The position numbers and the translations under genes were made by a program. Shown in pieces: positions 51,827 to 61,846 of a stretch of 64,000 nt of DNA. Within the stretch, counting starts at the first letter, position 1. Each line of letters starts with the position of its first letter. Source of the DNA: Leishmania martiniquensis. Lineage: Eukaryota > Euglenozoa > Kinetoplastea > Trypanosomatida > Trypanosomatidae. The DNA lies in NCBI RefSeq assembly GCF_017916325.1, contig NC_090170.1:932001-996000 (forward strand), in the 5' to 3' direction. Under the pieces are notes generated by a model, which saw only the letters and a program-made list of their open reading frames with translations, was not told the origin of the DNA and did not search any database.

Positions 51827-51844
51827 TATATATATATATATATA
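51827..51844. repeat. (TA)9 microsatellite
   Basis: Eighteen bases of perfect TA dinucleotides lie in the 11-kb gene-poor region. Confidence 0.9.
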
Positions 51845-54329
51845 CCGCGTATAAATCTTCTTCTTTTCGATTTGCTGCGGGAGATCGGGCGAATCGTCCT
51901 TGACGACTTTGACTCCCCTGCTTGAAAGAAAACAGACGGCCAAATAGGTAACACGAGAGCGGAGGGCACCTTTTGACGACTCCTTTGAAACAGTGGTGCA
52001 CACATACGTACACGCAGAAATCAATAAAAGAAGAGCACTCGCTAACAGCACGCATAAAAATTCAGAAAAGAGAGAGAACGTACCGCGTGCGACGGGGTAT
52101 TCGGCGCCCTCTTTTTGCCCGTTGCTGCAACGCTGTTGCCCGATTCATGACATACATCAATCATTCTCTGTGACCTGAGCCTCTCTTTTTTTTTTCGGTT
52201 CCGATCATTCGCTTTTTTACTCTTTTTCTGCTCCCCTGTCTCTTCGCACCGCACTTGTCGGCTCCCTTCCGTCCACTGTCATCAACGCTTCCTCTTTTTT
52301 TTCTCGTTTCGCTGCTCTGTGTCTGCCCATTCTAGCGGAGGTGCACTGTACTTCTCTTGAGATTGTTGGCTCCCTTTTTCGCTTGTTGGCTTGCTTGCTT
52401 CTTATTTCGAAAATAGTGCACAACCCTTTTTTTTCGTCGCGCGCTTTCTGTCCCTGTCTTTGTTTTTTGTACGCTGTAAGCATTTTAGCTCGTGGAACTG
52501 AAGTTCTTCTTTCCTCTTTTCCTTCACCACCTACGACGACGACGAATACGAAGACGGCTAAGACCTCACATTGGCGTCTTGCGCTTTCGTTTGTTGGCTT
52601 CCCCCTTTTGTTTCTCTCTCTCTTTCTTTCTTTGCTTTATTGAGGCAGAGGTCCATTTCTGCTTGCCTCTGTTCTCTCGTCCTTCTCCCTCTCCCCTCAT
52701 TTCCACACGCCTTTTTCCGTCACGTTTGCAGGCTGTCTCGGAGGCGTATATCTCTGGCGTGCCTCTTTTCTGTTTGTGTGTGTGTTGGTGCTTTCTTTCG
52801 GACTCTTCTCGTTTTTTTCCCGCTTGCTTCTACATTCACTCCTCCTCTTCCCCCTTCCTTCCACCTACGCAGTCCTCTCTCTGTTTTTTGAATTCTCCTT
52901 TTTTGAACTCGTATATCGTCGCGCGCGCGCTCTCTTTCTATCGCCTCCTTCTCTTTAGTAGGTTTTCTCTTGTCATCCGATTCTTTCTGGCACCGTCAGG
53001 GCTGGGCTATACTGCCGCCTCTTTCTCTCTTTGTGTGTGCATGTGTGCGTGCACTCTCGCGTGCTCCGCTCTCCTCAACGGGTGCTCTTACTCTCTGGAA
53101 GCACAGGCAAACAAGAAATTCGACAAAGAGATCGTTCCTCTACCGCCGGACACCCCCTTTTCCTATCGTCCTCGCTTGCCTCTGCTCCTTTCGAGGTCCG
53201 CCCTCTCGCGTTTCTCGGGTACGCTAATCTCTCTCCCTCCCTCTTTCTTGTCTCGCGCTATCGCAAACCACTTCTCGGCTCTCATCAAACTGCAGAAAGT
53301 TACATTTTTTTTCAACACGAAAAACATTCGTTGTTTGGAACCACAGTGACTGCCTTGCAAGAGAGTGACAAACGCAAAGGACTTGTGTGATTTGTTTTCG
53401 AGCTGCTTTTACTTCTCTCTCTGGCTTCGCCTTCTTTTCTTTTCCACGAGCGGAAGTGTGTCGTCGTGGGATGGTTGCAAGGCATCAAGAAAGGTACCCG
53501 AATAGCTCTGGAGGCCCCGTTTTCATCTCCTCGTGTCCTTTCTGCCCCTGAGTTTTTTTTTGGGGTGGGGTGAGAGGAGGCTCCCTGCACTGTCCGTCCG
53601 CCACAGTTTGCATTGCCTTAGCAGTGCTGTTTTTCTCATCAGCTTTCTTTCCTCTAAACGCGTGCGTGAGTGCTAAGGGCGTGCGCGTGTGTCGTCAGCT
53701 TCGTTGAATCCCTTCCCTTTTCTTTAGAGCGAGCGGGGGACGGGTCGTCGTTGTGGTGTGGTATTGGCCCTCCTTTATTGACGCGCTCTAACGTTTTGCC
53801 CGCAGCTTCTTCTAGGGGCTTTTGCTTTGGTGTGCCGCCACGCCGTTGGGGACGGGAGATAACGAGGAGAGCACGCCGGCACGCGGGAAGGTATCAGCCA
53901 CAGAAGAAGGTATAGGGGGACTCCAAAGGCAGGAGAAGCGCCACGCGTATGCATACACGCCGCCATCTGATTTGTTTTTCTGTTTTCCTCTCTCTTTCTC
54001 TTCTCCTGCCCAAGTTGAGATTCGGAGGAACGAAATCGGCCGGGCGAAAAGCCGCTTTCTTCGCCTCAGGGAGTGCACAGAAGCGCGGGCCTCTCTCGAT
54101 ACCCCATCGTCGGCTACCCCACGCTTTCGTTGCCAGCCCCTTCGGTGCGAGGGTAGTCTCCCTGCAGTGGCCCCTTTCCTCCTCCCCTGCCCGATTTTTC
54201 CCTGTTGCTCCTTCACTCTCTGCTGTAGTGCCTTCGACTTGTGTTTGCTCGTGTGGCTTTTCAGAGGTGCGGTGACGCTCGTGTCTGCCGATTGCTTCAG
54301 CGATTGTCTTCGCTTCTTTCTGGTCGCCT

Positions 54330-54383
54330 TCTCTCCCCCTTTTGTCTCTCTCCCTCTCTTTTTCCTCTTCCGTTTTCTTTCAG
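54330..54383 (+). promoter_or_regulatory. Probable trans-splice acceptor for the membrane-protein gene
   Basis: About 50 bases of almost pure C/T end in TTTCAG, with AG at 54382-54383. This would give a 316-base 5' UTR for the ATG at 54700. Confidence 0.65.
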
Positions 54384-54699
54384 TGGCAGCCCCTCGAAAC
54401 GGGTGGGGCCTGGCGAGCGCCCTCTTCTGTGTTTTTCCAGGCACACGCGACACGTGCATAACGGCGCCGCTCGTGGAGGCTGAAGGATAATTTCATCGCA
54501 GAAGGGGAGGCGCGCAGGTAAGGCGGAGGCAGAGGGCTTTCAGATACGCGATAGCCGTGAAGAGAGATCGACACGTTTTTGAAGGTGTATTTTTCTTTGT
54601 GGTATATTTAAAAAAGTTTTTCGTCTCGCGTGATTGTGTGGCTCCTGAGCTCGTTGGAGGGTGCCGCACAAAACGCCCGAAAGTGAGGCGGAGAGGAAG

Positions 54700-57060
54700 A
54701 TGACTCTCGTGTCTTCATTTGCAGCGGTAGTGCTGGTGAGTGGTGCACCGATCGCTGTAGATGCACTCTCCACAGAGGGCCGAAATCAGGTGAATCAGAA
54801 TGGCCATGCTGCCTCTGGTTTCGAGCGACGCCATCAGGAATACTTTGCTGAGGGCTCCCAAGGCATCATGCTGTCATCTAGCACATGCGTTGAAAACAGA
54901 GGTGGCGCTACATCACGCGACCCTTCTCGATGGCATGGCCTGTGTGGAGGCCGTGCATATCGTGACTGCGTGCTCACGCACCCCGTGCCCATTCTCTGTC
55001 TCGTGCTTCTTCTCCTGGGGATAGGCTTGGGAGTCCTCGCGCGGTGGTGGCATTGCTGCGCACGCCGGGTGTTCAGCTGGCGGTACTCTGTCGGTAATGT
55101 GTCTGGTGGCGAAGACGACGGAATAGCGAGGTATCGAGATGTAGCAATGGATCGGCGCAGGCTCCTTTCGGGCCGCCACAGCGCTTCGCTCGACGCTTCG
55201 GAGAGCAGGAGGGCGATGCACGGTGCGACAGGAAACGCGTTCCTGCGCTTTAATATTCCCTTTCACGCGAACAACTCGATCCTGCTGAGGGCAGGCTTGT
55301 GGGGGCCACTGCAGTACGCTCCAGTCGCTCTCTTGCGCGCCCCTGCGCCGCTGACAGGCTCGATTGAAGAGCCACATGTGACCGAGTCGATCGTGGTGGA
55401 GTGTGGCTCCGGTGTGACAGCCAATGCAAAGGATTTCTGCACTCGCTTGCGAGATGATGATCGCATGCCGCCGGACTCGACGGGTGCTTCCGATTTGGAG
55501 CCGCAGGTAGATGGCACATTGCTTTCCGTCACTAGAGCCGCCTCCTCGGGCGACAGCCATGACTACAACTCTCAGAGGGATGCCAAGAGTTTCGAAGATA
55601 GCATGTGCGATCGGCGCTGCTCGTGCCAGAGCGACTGCAGCAGTGATGAGCGCACAGGAGTCGAGTGCCCGGCGTTTCGTGACACCGCGGGGGAGGCCTG
55701 TGAGTCTCTTTTCTGGAATAGGGCCGACGTGTTGCCGCAGTCGATCTATTTCAACATCAACGCCGATGCGAAAGGCCACATCCGCAGCTGTGAAAGCGGC
55801 AACAGAGGAACTGACAGTCAGCAGCCCTGCGACGGACTAGTTCCCAACATTCGCTCCACAGCGTCCACCGCGAGTGGTGAGTCCTCGTCGCACACGCCGC
55901 CGCCACCGACGGATACGCCCGAGTTATCGCGCCGCGGCTCAGGGTCGACCCTGTGCGCATACGACGCAGACGCCTCCTGCGACACTGTGTGTACGGGTGC
56001 CACATTGGCGCACGAGGCCACTGCTATCCTCGACCCTGAAGTCACTCCCCACGCCAGCTGGCGTACCGCTGACGATCTGCATGAAAGCGGCTTCTCACCA
56101 CATGCTTTGCCCTCCTGCGAAGCCCTCTCCAGCACGATGGGACCGCACATTAACGATTTGGAGTACGTCGCACCGCCCTTGGCGCACGCAAGCACAGCCG
56201 CGTCATCCCCTGCGCTTCACGAAGCCTCGTGTTTGCCTGTCCACAGCCCGATAGCGGCGGCGATCCTGGCCCCAGGCTCGCTGAACAGCGAACTCGTCAT
56301 GCTGGACAGCGTGGGGACTGAGGAGGCCGCCAAGGGCGCCACTCCTGGCGCGAGCTACGGTCTTACTCTACAGCTGCAGCGCTCGCCGGCGAATGCGCCG
56401 CCGAAGCGGCGGAGTAAGCGCCGCTCGCCGAGGTATTGTGAGCCATGGCAGCCGGTCCTTGCCTCCTGCAAGGTGACTCCTGTCGCCGCTGCTGCTGCGA
56501 CGGCGACTCTTTCGGCACCTTCCACGCCAAGCTCACCCGCATGTGACTGGGCGCGACAGAATACCGGCACTTGCGCGGTTGAAAACGATCTTGAGGACCT
56601 TATGCTAGCCGACGGCGTGCTGAGTGCTGAGAGCAGCGTGGCCGGTGACGGCACTTGCGTCTTCAGCGGTGGCAGCGTGACCATATTGCGCACCCACACG
56701 CTAGCCGCGGAGATCGAGCGGGGAACGACAACGACACCATTGGTGATGGCAACGGTCTACGGACGGGGTGCGAGCCTATGCTCGAACCTTGCGCCAAGCA
56801 CCCCGCTTGCGGCCGCTAGTGACCCGCTTCGACCAACATCGCCCATGCCCGCGGTCCGCCCTCGCACGGCAGGCGCCGTTGAGACGCTTGTGAGCAAGTG
56901 CGGCGAGCGTTCTTCTGTGCAGTGTTGCGGACCGTCACAAAGCGTTGGCCAGCGGCCATCGCTGAACCTGTCCGTTGAGGAGCGGGCCCTTCTGCTTCGG
57001 AGCAAGAGCTGGCTGTTTCCGCTCATCGATGGCACGGACGAGATAGAGCAAGGCGATTAA
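54700..57060 (+). CDS. Single-pass membrane protein of unknown function
   Basis: The product is 786 aa with no recognised family. The first 23 residues are hydrophobic (MTLVSSFAAVVLVSG...) and may be a signal peptide. A clear transmembrane helix lies at about 95-116 (PVPILCLVLLLLGIGLGVLA), followed by WWHCCARR, whose two cysteines next to the membrane could be acylated. If the signal is cleaved, a short extracellular/lumenal part of some 70 residues precedes a long Ser/Thr/Ala-rich cytoplasmic tail of about 670 residues. That tail has Cys-rich spots (DRRCSCQSDC, around 300) and a basic patch (KRRSKRRSPR). The C-terminus is better conserved in look (LSVEERALLLRSKSWLFPLI). Codon use and lack of stops over 2.3 kb support a real gene. 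ATG 54700 was chosen; the frame further up begins only at GTG. Confidence 0.75.
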   Translation: MTLVSSFAAVVLVSGAPIAVDALSTEGRNQVNQNGHAASGFERRHQEYFAEGSQGIMLSSSTCVENRGGATSRDPSRWHGLCGGRAYRDCVLTHPVPILCLVLLLLGIGLGVLARWWHCCARRVFSWRYSVGNVSGGEDDGIARYRDVAMDRRRLLSGRHSASLDASESRRAMHGATGNAFLRFNIPFHANNSILLRAGLWGPLQYAPVALLRAPAPLTGSIEEPHVTESIVVECGSGVTANAKDFCTRLRDDDRMPPDSTGASDLEPQVDGTLLSVTRAASSGDSHDYNSQRDAKSFEDSMCDRRCSCQSDCSSDERTGVECPAFRDTAGEACESLFWNRADVLPQSIYFNINADAKGHIRSCESGNRGTDSQQPCDGLVPNIRSTASTASGESSSHTPPPPTDTPELSRRGSGSTLCAYDADASCDTVCTGATLAHEATAILDPEVTPHASWRTADDLHESGFSPHALPSCEALSSTMGPHINDLEYVAPPLAHASTAASSPALHEASCLPVHSPIAAAILAPGSLNSELVMLDSVGTEEAAKGATPGASYGLTLQLQRSPANAPPKRRSKRRSPRYCEPWQPVLASCKVTPVAAAAATATLSAPSTPSSPACDWARQNTGTCAVENDLEDLMLADGVLSAESSVAGDGTCVFSGGSVTILRTHTLAAEIERGTTTTPLVMATVYGRGASLCSNLAPSTPLAAASDPLRPTSPMPAVRPRTAGAVETLVSKCGERSSVQCCGPSQSVGQRPSLNLSVEERALLLRSKSWLFPLIDGTDEIEQGD

Positions 57061-59254
57061 GGAATTCCTAACTAATGTCGCCCTCTTCAGGTTCCAAAAG
57101 GCTCAGCGGCGGTGTGAGGAAGGATGCGCACAGGGAAGCGGGAGCGATGACGAATGATCGAACTGGATGAGGGGGATACGTGAAACCACCTTCACCTTTC
57201 CTGTAGTAGTTTATCTGCTTGTTGATCCGTTACGCGTTCTCATTCCTCTGCTCTCTGTGGAACAGCCGACTTGTGGGATAGGGGAGAGGAAGTGGTGAGG
57301 TGCTTTAGGTGACCGCCGCTTCCTCTATCAGCGCGATGCGAACGCACCTGTCATTTTCTTCACGGCCATTCTGCGTGCGCCTGCGGCGTACGCTCATCTT
57401 TCCCCTCTGGTCTGTTTTTACTCCTTTTGGCTTCACTCTCTGAGCTGCTATTCCGCTGCCCATTCCGTTTTTTTTTCTGTGTTCGTGTGTATGTCGTCGT
57501 GCCTGTCGCATTGTCGTCATTACGTGAAGCTCGGCATGGTGCTGGTTGGGCGTATCTCTTCGCGTTCGCCCGAGCGTTGCCCGCTTACTCGACTTCTCTC
57601 AGTTGGGAATCGAACGGTGCGGAGCACTGGTGAGTCTGTTGACGTGTATGATCTGTAAGGAACTCTTACTTTGCCCGTGTGCGTGCTAGCTCGTTTCGTC
57701 TATGCTATCCGTCGGCTTCCTTTTGCGTGTCTTACAGGTCCATGCGTGTGCTCTGCCTCTTCCTGTCCTGCCCACTTTTCAGTGGGGTCCTTTACTGTTT
57801 TCTTTTTTGCCCTTTCAGCTGATCGTCGCTCTCGTTTCTCCCCCTCTGCCCCATCGCTCTGGGCGTTTTCCCTTTTTCGTTGCCCTTATTTCTTTCCCTC
57901 TCGCGGTGCCTGCGGTTATGGCGTCGTTTTTTTTTTGCTTCCCCTGAACGCCTGATTCTCCCCCCCCCAGTGCAGATACTGTCATTGGTCGACTGTGTGT
58001 GCGTTTTTGTCCGCCGCTGTCGTCTGCTCCCCTTTTTTCCCGAACATATCATCACAGGAAGTAGACGCAACATCGACAACGACCTCTCCATATCTATACA
58101 TGAATGGAAAGCGGCATCATGAGGAAAAGCCCCCATGCACACACACACATATATAACGAGTCACGTCGCCGCTATTCTATGAGGTAATCGCTTTCCCTCT
58201 TGGACGCTGCAAATCAGAAAAGAACAGAATGTAGAGCAGATTTCAAACTGTGACTTGGCCTGGGCGGTATATTCGGCGACGTGAGTGCAGGGGGGAGAAG
58301 AAAGGATAGAGTTTTGAAGGTGATGGGCGCTGACATGGCAGCGCTTCCCACGTGCTTTTCTTCACCTCTCGCCTTCTGCTGGCCATTTTCCTCTGCGAAT
58401 GCTCGCCCTCTATTCCTTTTCCTCCGCTTGTGTGGCTTCGACACCCGCTCTCGGGCGTCAGCGCCCAAAGAAGGTGGTGGCAACCACGTGGCGTACTGCT
58501 TCTTGCCTCGCCCTCAACGTGTGTGCAGTGCAATATTGATGTGGGCAGCTTTGCTCATCGTCGTCGATGCCATCTCGTCGCGGAGTACTGCAATGGTCGT
58601 AGGTGGCAGCGCCTCTCTCCCTCCCTCCTGCTTACCTTCTTACAAGCGTCCGTTTTTGCCTTCTACTTCCTCCACTTTTCTATTTTTGTCTTCGGCGTGA
58701 ATGCCGTCACTACGCCGTCGACATGGATGCCGCCCTTTGACGTCCTTGGGGGGGTCCCTCATGAATGCCTGCCTTGATGGCGCACCCCACTGCGTTGACG
58801 ATATGGATGCAAGCTCGAACATCTACACGAACTGCGTGAGAAAAGGTCTTCATTCTCTGTGAAGTCTTTGAACTACCGCTGCATTCCTTCAATAGCCTCG
58901 CGCGCACAAAGAAGCCATCTCTGCTGATCACGCAGCACAGCGTGACTGGCTGTACGTTGAGTTCGAGGGAGATCCGGGCGCCCTTTGCCATCAGAAATAA
59001 GGCTTTCTACGTCGCCTCACTCTCATCGTGACTTTCCCTCGTGCCTACCAGCGTGACGAGATAGCGCGTATCTGTGTCGAGGGCGCTTCCCATTTCGCAG
59101 TCTGCTGGGGCAAAGAGCGGGTTAAAGTCGCCTCATCATCGCTTTTCTGTCCCTCGCGTTGAGCGGTGCGACGGCCAAGGCTACTGACGCTTTTTTCTTT
59201 CTGCATTGCTGTCTACTTTTCGCTCATACATTTTTTTTCTTGCTCTTGTGGCCA
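57061..59254. other. Gene-free spacer before FAH-family gene
   Basis: No gene is seen. Blocks at 57420-57480, 57670-57970 and 58600-58700 are pyrimidine-rich; a short CA/TA repeat lies at about 58138-58157. The right end carries a C/T tract with AG at 59162-59163, a likely acceptor 91 bases before the next ATG. A second, T-rich stretch right before the ATG has no AG. Confidence 0.55.
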
Positions 59255-60079
59255 ATGTCGGCGTTAGCCTTCTCGCTTCGACAGACGGTAGTCCCCGTGG
59301 TGACGAAGAACGCAAGGCCACTCAACTTCCCGGTGCGCCGCGTCTACTGCGCTGGGCAGAACTTCGACAGCCATGCACGGGAGATGGGCTGCACCATCAA
59401 CCGCATGGATCAGTTTTTTTTCTTGAAGCCAACCGACAGTATTGTGACGGATCATGGCAATCATACATCCCCGAGCGCAACTGTGAACATTCGCTACCCG
59501 ACGCTGACGGAGAGTTACCATCACGAGGTGGAGCTGGTTGTCGCCCTGGGCTACCCCAGCGGAAAAACTGCGTTGTCTTCGGCAGCCGCGCAGGGCACAG
59601 GCCCCGTCCGCTACACCAACATGAAGACGGAGGAAGCGCACGACATCATCTACGCTTATGGGGTAGGGCTGGACATGACGCGAAGAGATCTGCAGCTGAT
59701 GGCGAAAGATAACGGCAGGCCCTGGGATCTTTCTAAGGGCGCCGACGATGCCACTGTTGTTGCCCCGCTCGTCCTTTCTGAGGACTTGAAGGAGTTGCAC
59801 CCGGAGATGTTCATGACATCCGACAAAGATGAGACGAACGTGCTCTCGCGCGGCAGCATTTTCCTCCGAGTGAACCAGAATGAGCGCCAGCGGGGCGACC
59901 TCAACTGCATGGTCTCCACAGTGGCGGAGCTCATAGCGCTTCTCTCCAAGTATGTGGCGCTACAGCCTGGCGACTTACTCTTCACCGGGACACCATCCGG
60001 CGTTGGTGCCGTACGTCGCGGTGATGTGATGGAGGCCGGTATCGAGGGGCTTGGAACGCTCAAGGTGAATGTCGTTTAG
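59255..60079 (+). CDS. Fumarylacetoacetate hydrolase-family enzyme (FAHD1-like)
   Basis: The product is 274 aa. FAH-family members of this size (FAHD1 type) are metal-dependent acylpyruvases or oxaloacetate decarboxylases, often mitochondrial. Visible signatures are the early RRVYCAGQNFDSHAREMG substrate-cap segment, FFLKPTDSIV, then YHHEVELVVALG with metal ligands E91 and E93, and GVGLDMTRRDLQ with D140. The C-terminal part has LLFTGTPSGVGAVRRGDVMEAGIEGLGTLKVNV, which closes the family fold. The first 25 residues contain few acidic residues and two basic ones and could target the mitochondrion, but this is weak. ATG 59255 is used because the frame upstream begins at TTG 59159 and is a run of Phe/Leu codons typical of a pyrimidine tract. 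Substrate is not fixed by sequence. Confidence 0.9.
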   Translation: MSALAFSLRQTVVPVVTKNARPLNFPVRRVYCAGQNFDSHAREMGCTINRMDQFFFLKPTDSIVTDHGNHTSPSATVNIRYPTLTESYHHEVELVVALGYPSGKTALSSAAAQGTGPVRYTNMKTEEAHDIIYAYGVGLDMTRRDLQLMAKDNGRPWDLSKGADDATVVAPLVLSEDLKELHPEMFMTSDKDETNVLSRGSIFLRVNQNERQRGDLNCMVSTVAELIALLSKYVALQPGDLLFTGTPSGVGAVRRGDVMEAGIEGLGTLKVNVV

Positions 60080-61147
60080 ATCGGAAGAGAGTGGAACGCC
60101 GATGACAGGTTGATGTGCGTAGGTGTGTTCCTGCGCGCAGCGTTACGGACCTTTTCTTCCACGGCTAAAGCCACCCGCCATTTTGTATTGTTCCTGCACC
60201 GCTGATGCTCATCATCGTTTTTGGGTGTAGAGAACCTGCTGCTACCGGCGCTTGTGCTTTTTTCAGCTTTGTGTATTCTGCGCTAGGGCTCATAGCGCCG
60301 TTTTGAGAGGGATAATTGATTTTGTTTCCCTTTTTGCTTCGCTCTCTTGCAGGAGAACGAAGAATTCTTCGCCCCCCCTCGATCCACCCACAGCGTCCCT
60401 GAACTCCCCACTCGCTCTCTCGCCTTCCCCCGTTCTTTATTTTTTGCCTGAGAGCCGCTCTTCTCTGGCTGTCTGTTCATATCTGCTGCCACCGCTGGGG
60501 CAAAACCACGCGATCAGCGGAAAAGGAATTCGTGGACACGCACAGGACAGTGAGGCTGCTTGGGATAGACGTGAGGTGCGTTTTGCTGCTGTGTTCGTGC
60601 CGGGCTCCCTTGCCCAGTGAGCGTGCGGAGGGTGCAAGGAAGCGGCGCGCTACACATCACTATCCTTGACCACAGCTGCGAACATGAGCACGCCCTCACA
60701 CTCTTTTTGGGGTGGAGCCCTAACGACGCTCACGAAGAAAGTGAGCGCGCGCTCGTGTTTTTTTCGGCTGCCCCTCTCTTTTTCTCTTGCCTTCTCAGCA
60801 GCCTGCAGCATCTTCATGTCACCTCGGCTGTTTTGTCACAGAGTCCCGCAGAGGAAAGCAGTTTTCCGTTTGCCCTTTTCCCCCTTCTCGTCAAGCCTTC
60901 TCAACCTCTAACGGATTCGTGTGGCTGCGTGCTGATGCCCTGTCGTCGCGGGATGCACCATCGACATGTGGAGTGCTTCGCCACCATCAGATGAACTCCG
61001 ACCGTTTCTGGAGAAAGAGAGAGTCGATGAAACGTTCTTCAAAACGAAAAGAAAATAAAAAACGTTTCAGTGACGTAGCCGTTATTTGGCCCACTCCATC
61101 CCCTCCCCTCCCCCACTCCCCCTGCCCCCAACACTCCCTTCCCACAT
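60080..61147. other. Gene-free spacer up to repeat copy 2
   Basis: No gene is seen. Pyrimidine-rich DNA is found at 60740-60900 and 61085-61145. Open frames here have no recognisable domain. Confidence 0.55.
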
Positions 61148-61846
61148 ACACACAGACAGGTACACAAACATGGAGACACCTTCGATGCAAGTATAGGAGG
61201 GAGAAGGTGAGCCTCGCATAGCGACTGCAGAGCGAAGAGCTCTCGCCCTCTCGTCCTCAGCGCCTTCGCTGCTTTCCACGCGAGCGAGTCTGCGCACTGC
61301 TCTCGGCGCGGAAGGCAAACCGCCACAGGGAAACGCTCACACCTTTCCGTGTGCTCCTTTTCTCTTCTCCCTTTGCAGACTTTTCTCCGGGCACGGCGGT
61401 GCGACGAGGCCGGCGCACAGTCGTGTTTGCCCTCCGGTGCGCAGTGGGAGCGACATGCTCACCTGCCTGCGGATACTTGGAGTGTCCGCCCTCTTGGAGA
61501 AGGAGCCTCGGTGGCCCTGCGCTTCTTTCCCTCTCTCTGTGCCCCCCTTTTTTCAGTGGCCATGTACGTGGCCTACCTGTCGCGCCCCGCCCGACGACCT
61601 CCCCTTCATGTCTCTGCCTGGTATCACAGGAAGGTGAGAGGACTGGCGGCACGGCCCTCTCGCCGATACCGAAACGCACGCCACTCCCGCGGGTACGACT
61701 CAGGTGTAGGCGGCGCAGCGGTACCCACACTGACAGAAGCTGAATCCATCGAGGGAAATATGCTGACTGGCGGATAGCCTCCGCGTGCAACTCGCTCTCT
61801 CCTTCCCCTTCCTCTTCCATCGCGTTCCCTTCCTCTGTCCCACACT
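61148..61846 (+). repeat. 699-bp direct repeat, copy 2
   Basis: Same orientation and, wherever compared, same bases as 2388-3086. It lies about 1.07 kb past the FAH-family stop codon and so is probably in that gene's 3' UTR or the following spacer. It carries the same two acceptor contexts (AG at 61377-61378 and 61555-61556). Its flanks show no similarity to those of copy 1. Confidence 0.95.

Larger units (their letters stand above)
43651..54699. other. 11-kb gene-poor spacer
   Basis: No complete gene was recognised on either strand. The part from about 48000 to 53400 is very rich in T and C on the + strand and is open for long distances in several frames without sensible protein composition. 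Candidate splice acceptors with long T-runs occur at 48515-48516 and 49884-49885, as well as the one assigned to the next gene at 54382-54383. A G-quadruplex motif (44288-44311), an (AT)-type microsatellite and a possible coding relic (about 45930-46560) are listed separately. Non-coding transcripts are possible but unproved. Confidence 0.6.

Noticed and set aside
52492..53349. 285-codon open frame in the 11-kb spacer
   Set aside because: Its composition (Phe, Leu, Ser, Pro, Cys) is what pyrimidine-rich DNA gives in any frame, and overlapping frames look the same. No domain or codon bias like the real genes.
53812..54459. 215-codon Lys/Arg-rich minus-strand frame
   Set aside because: It is the complement of the pyrimidine tract that forms the splice acceptor of the membrane-protein gene.
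59159..59254. 32-codon longer start for the FAH-family enzyme
   Set aside because: It begins at TTG and encodes mainly Phe and Leu from a T-rich stretch; a likely acceptor AG at 59162-59163 lies inside it.
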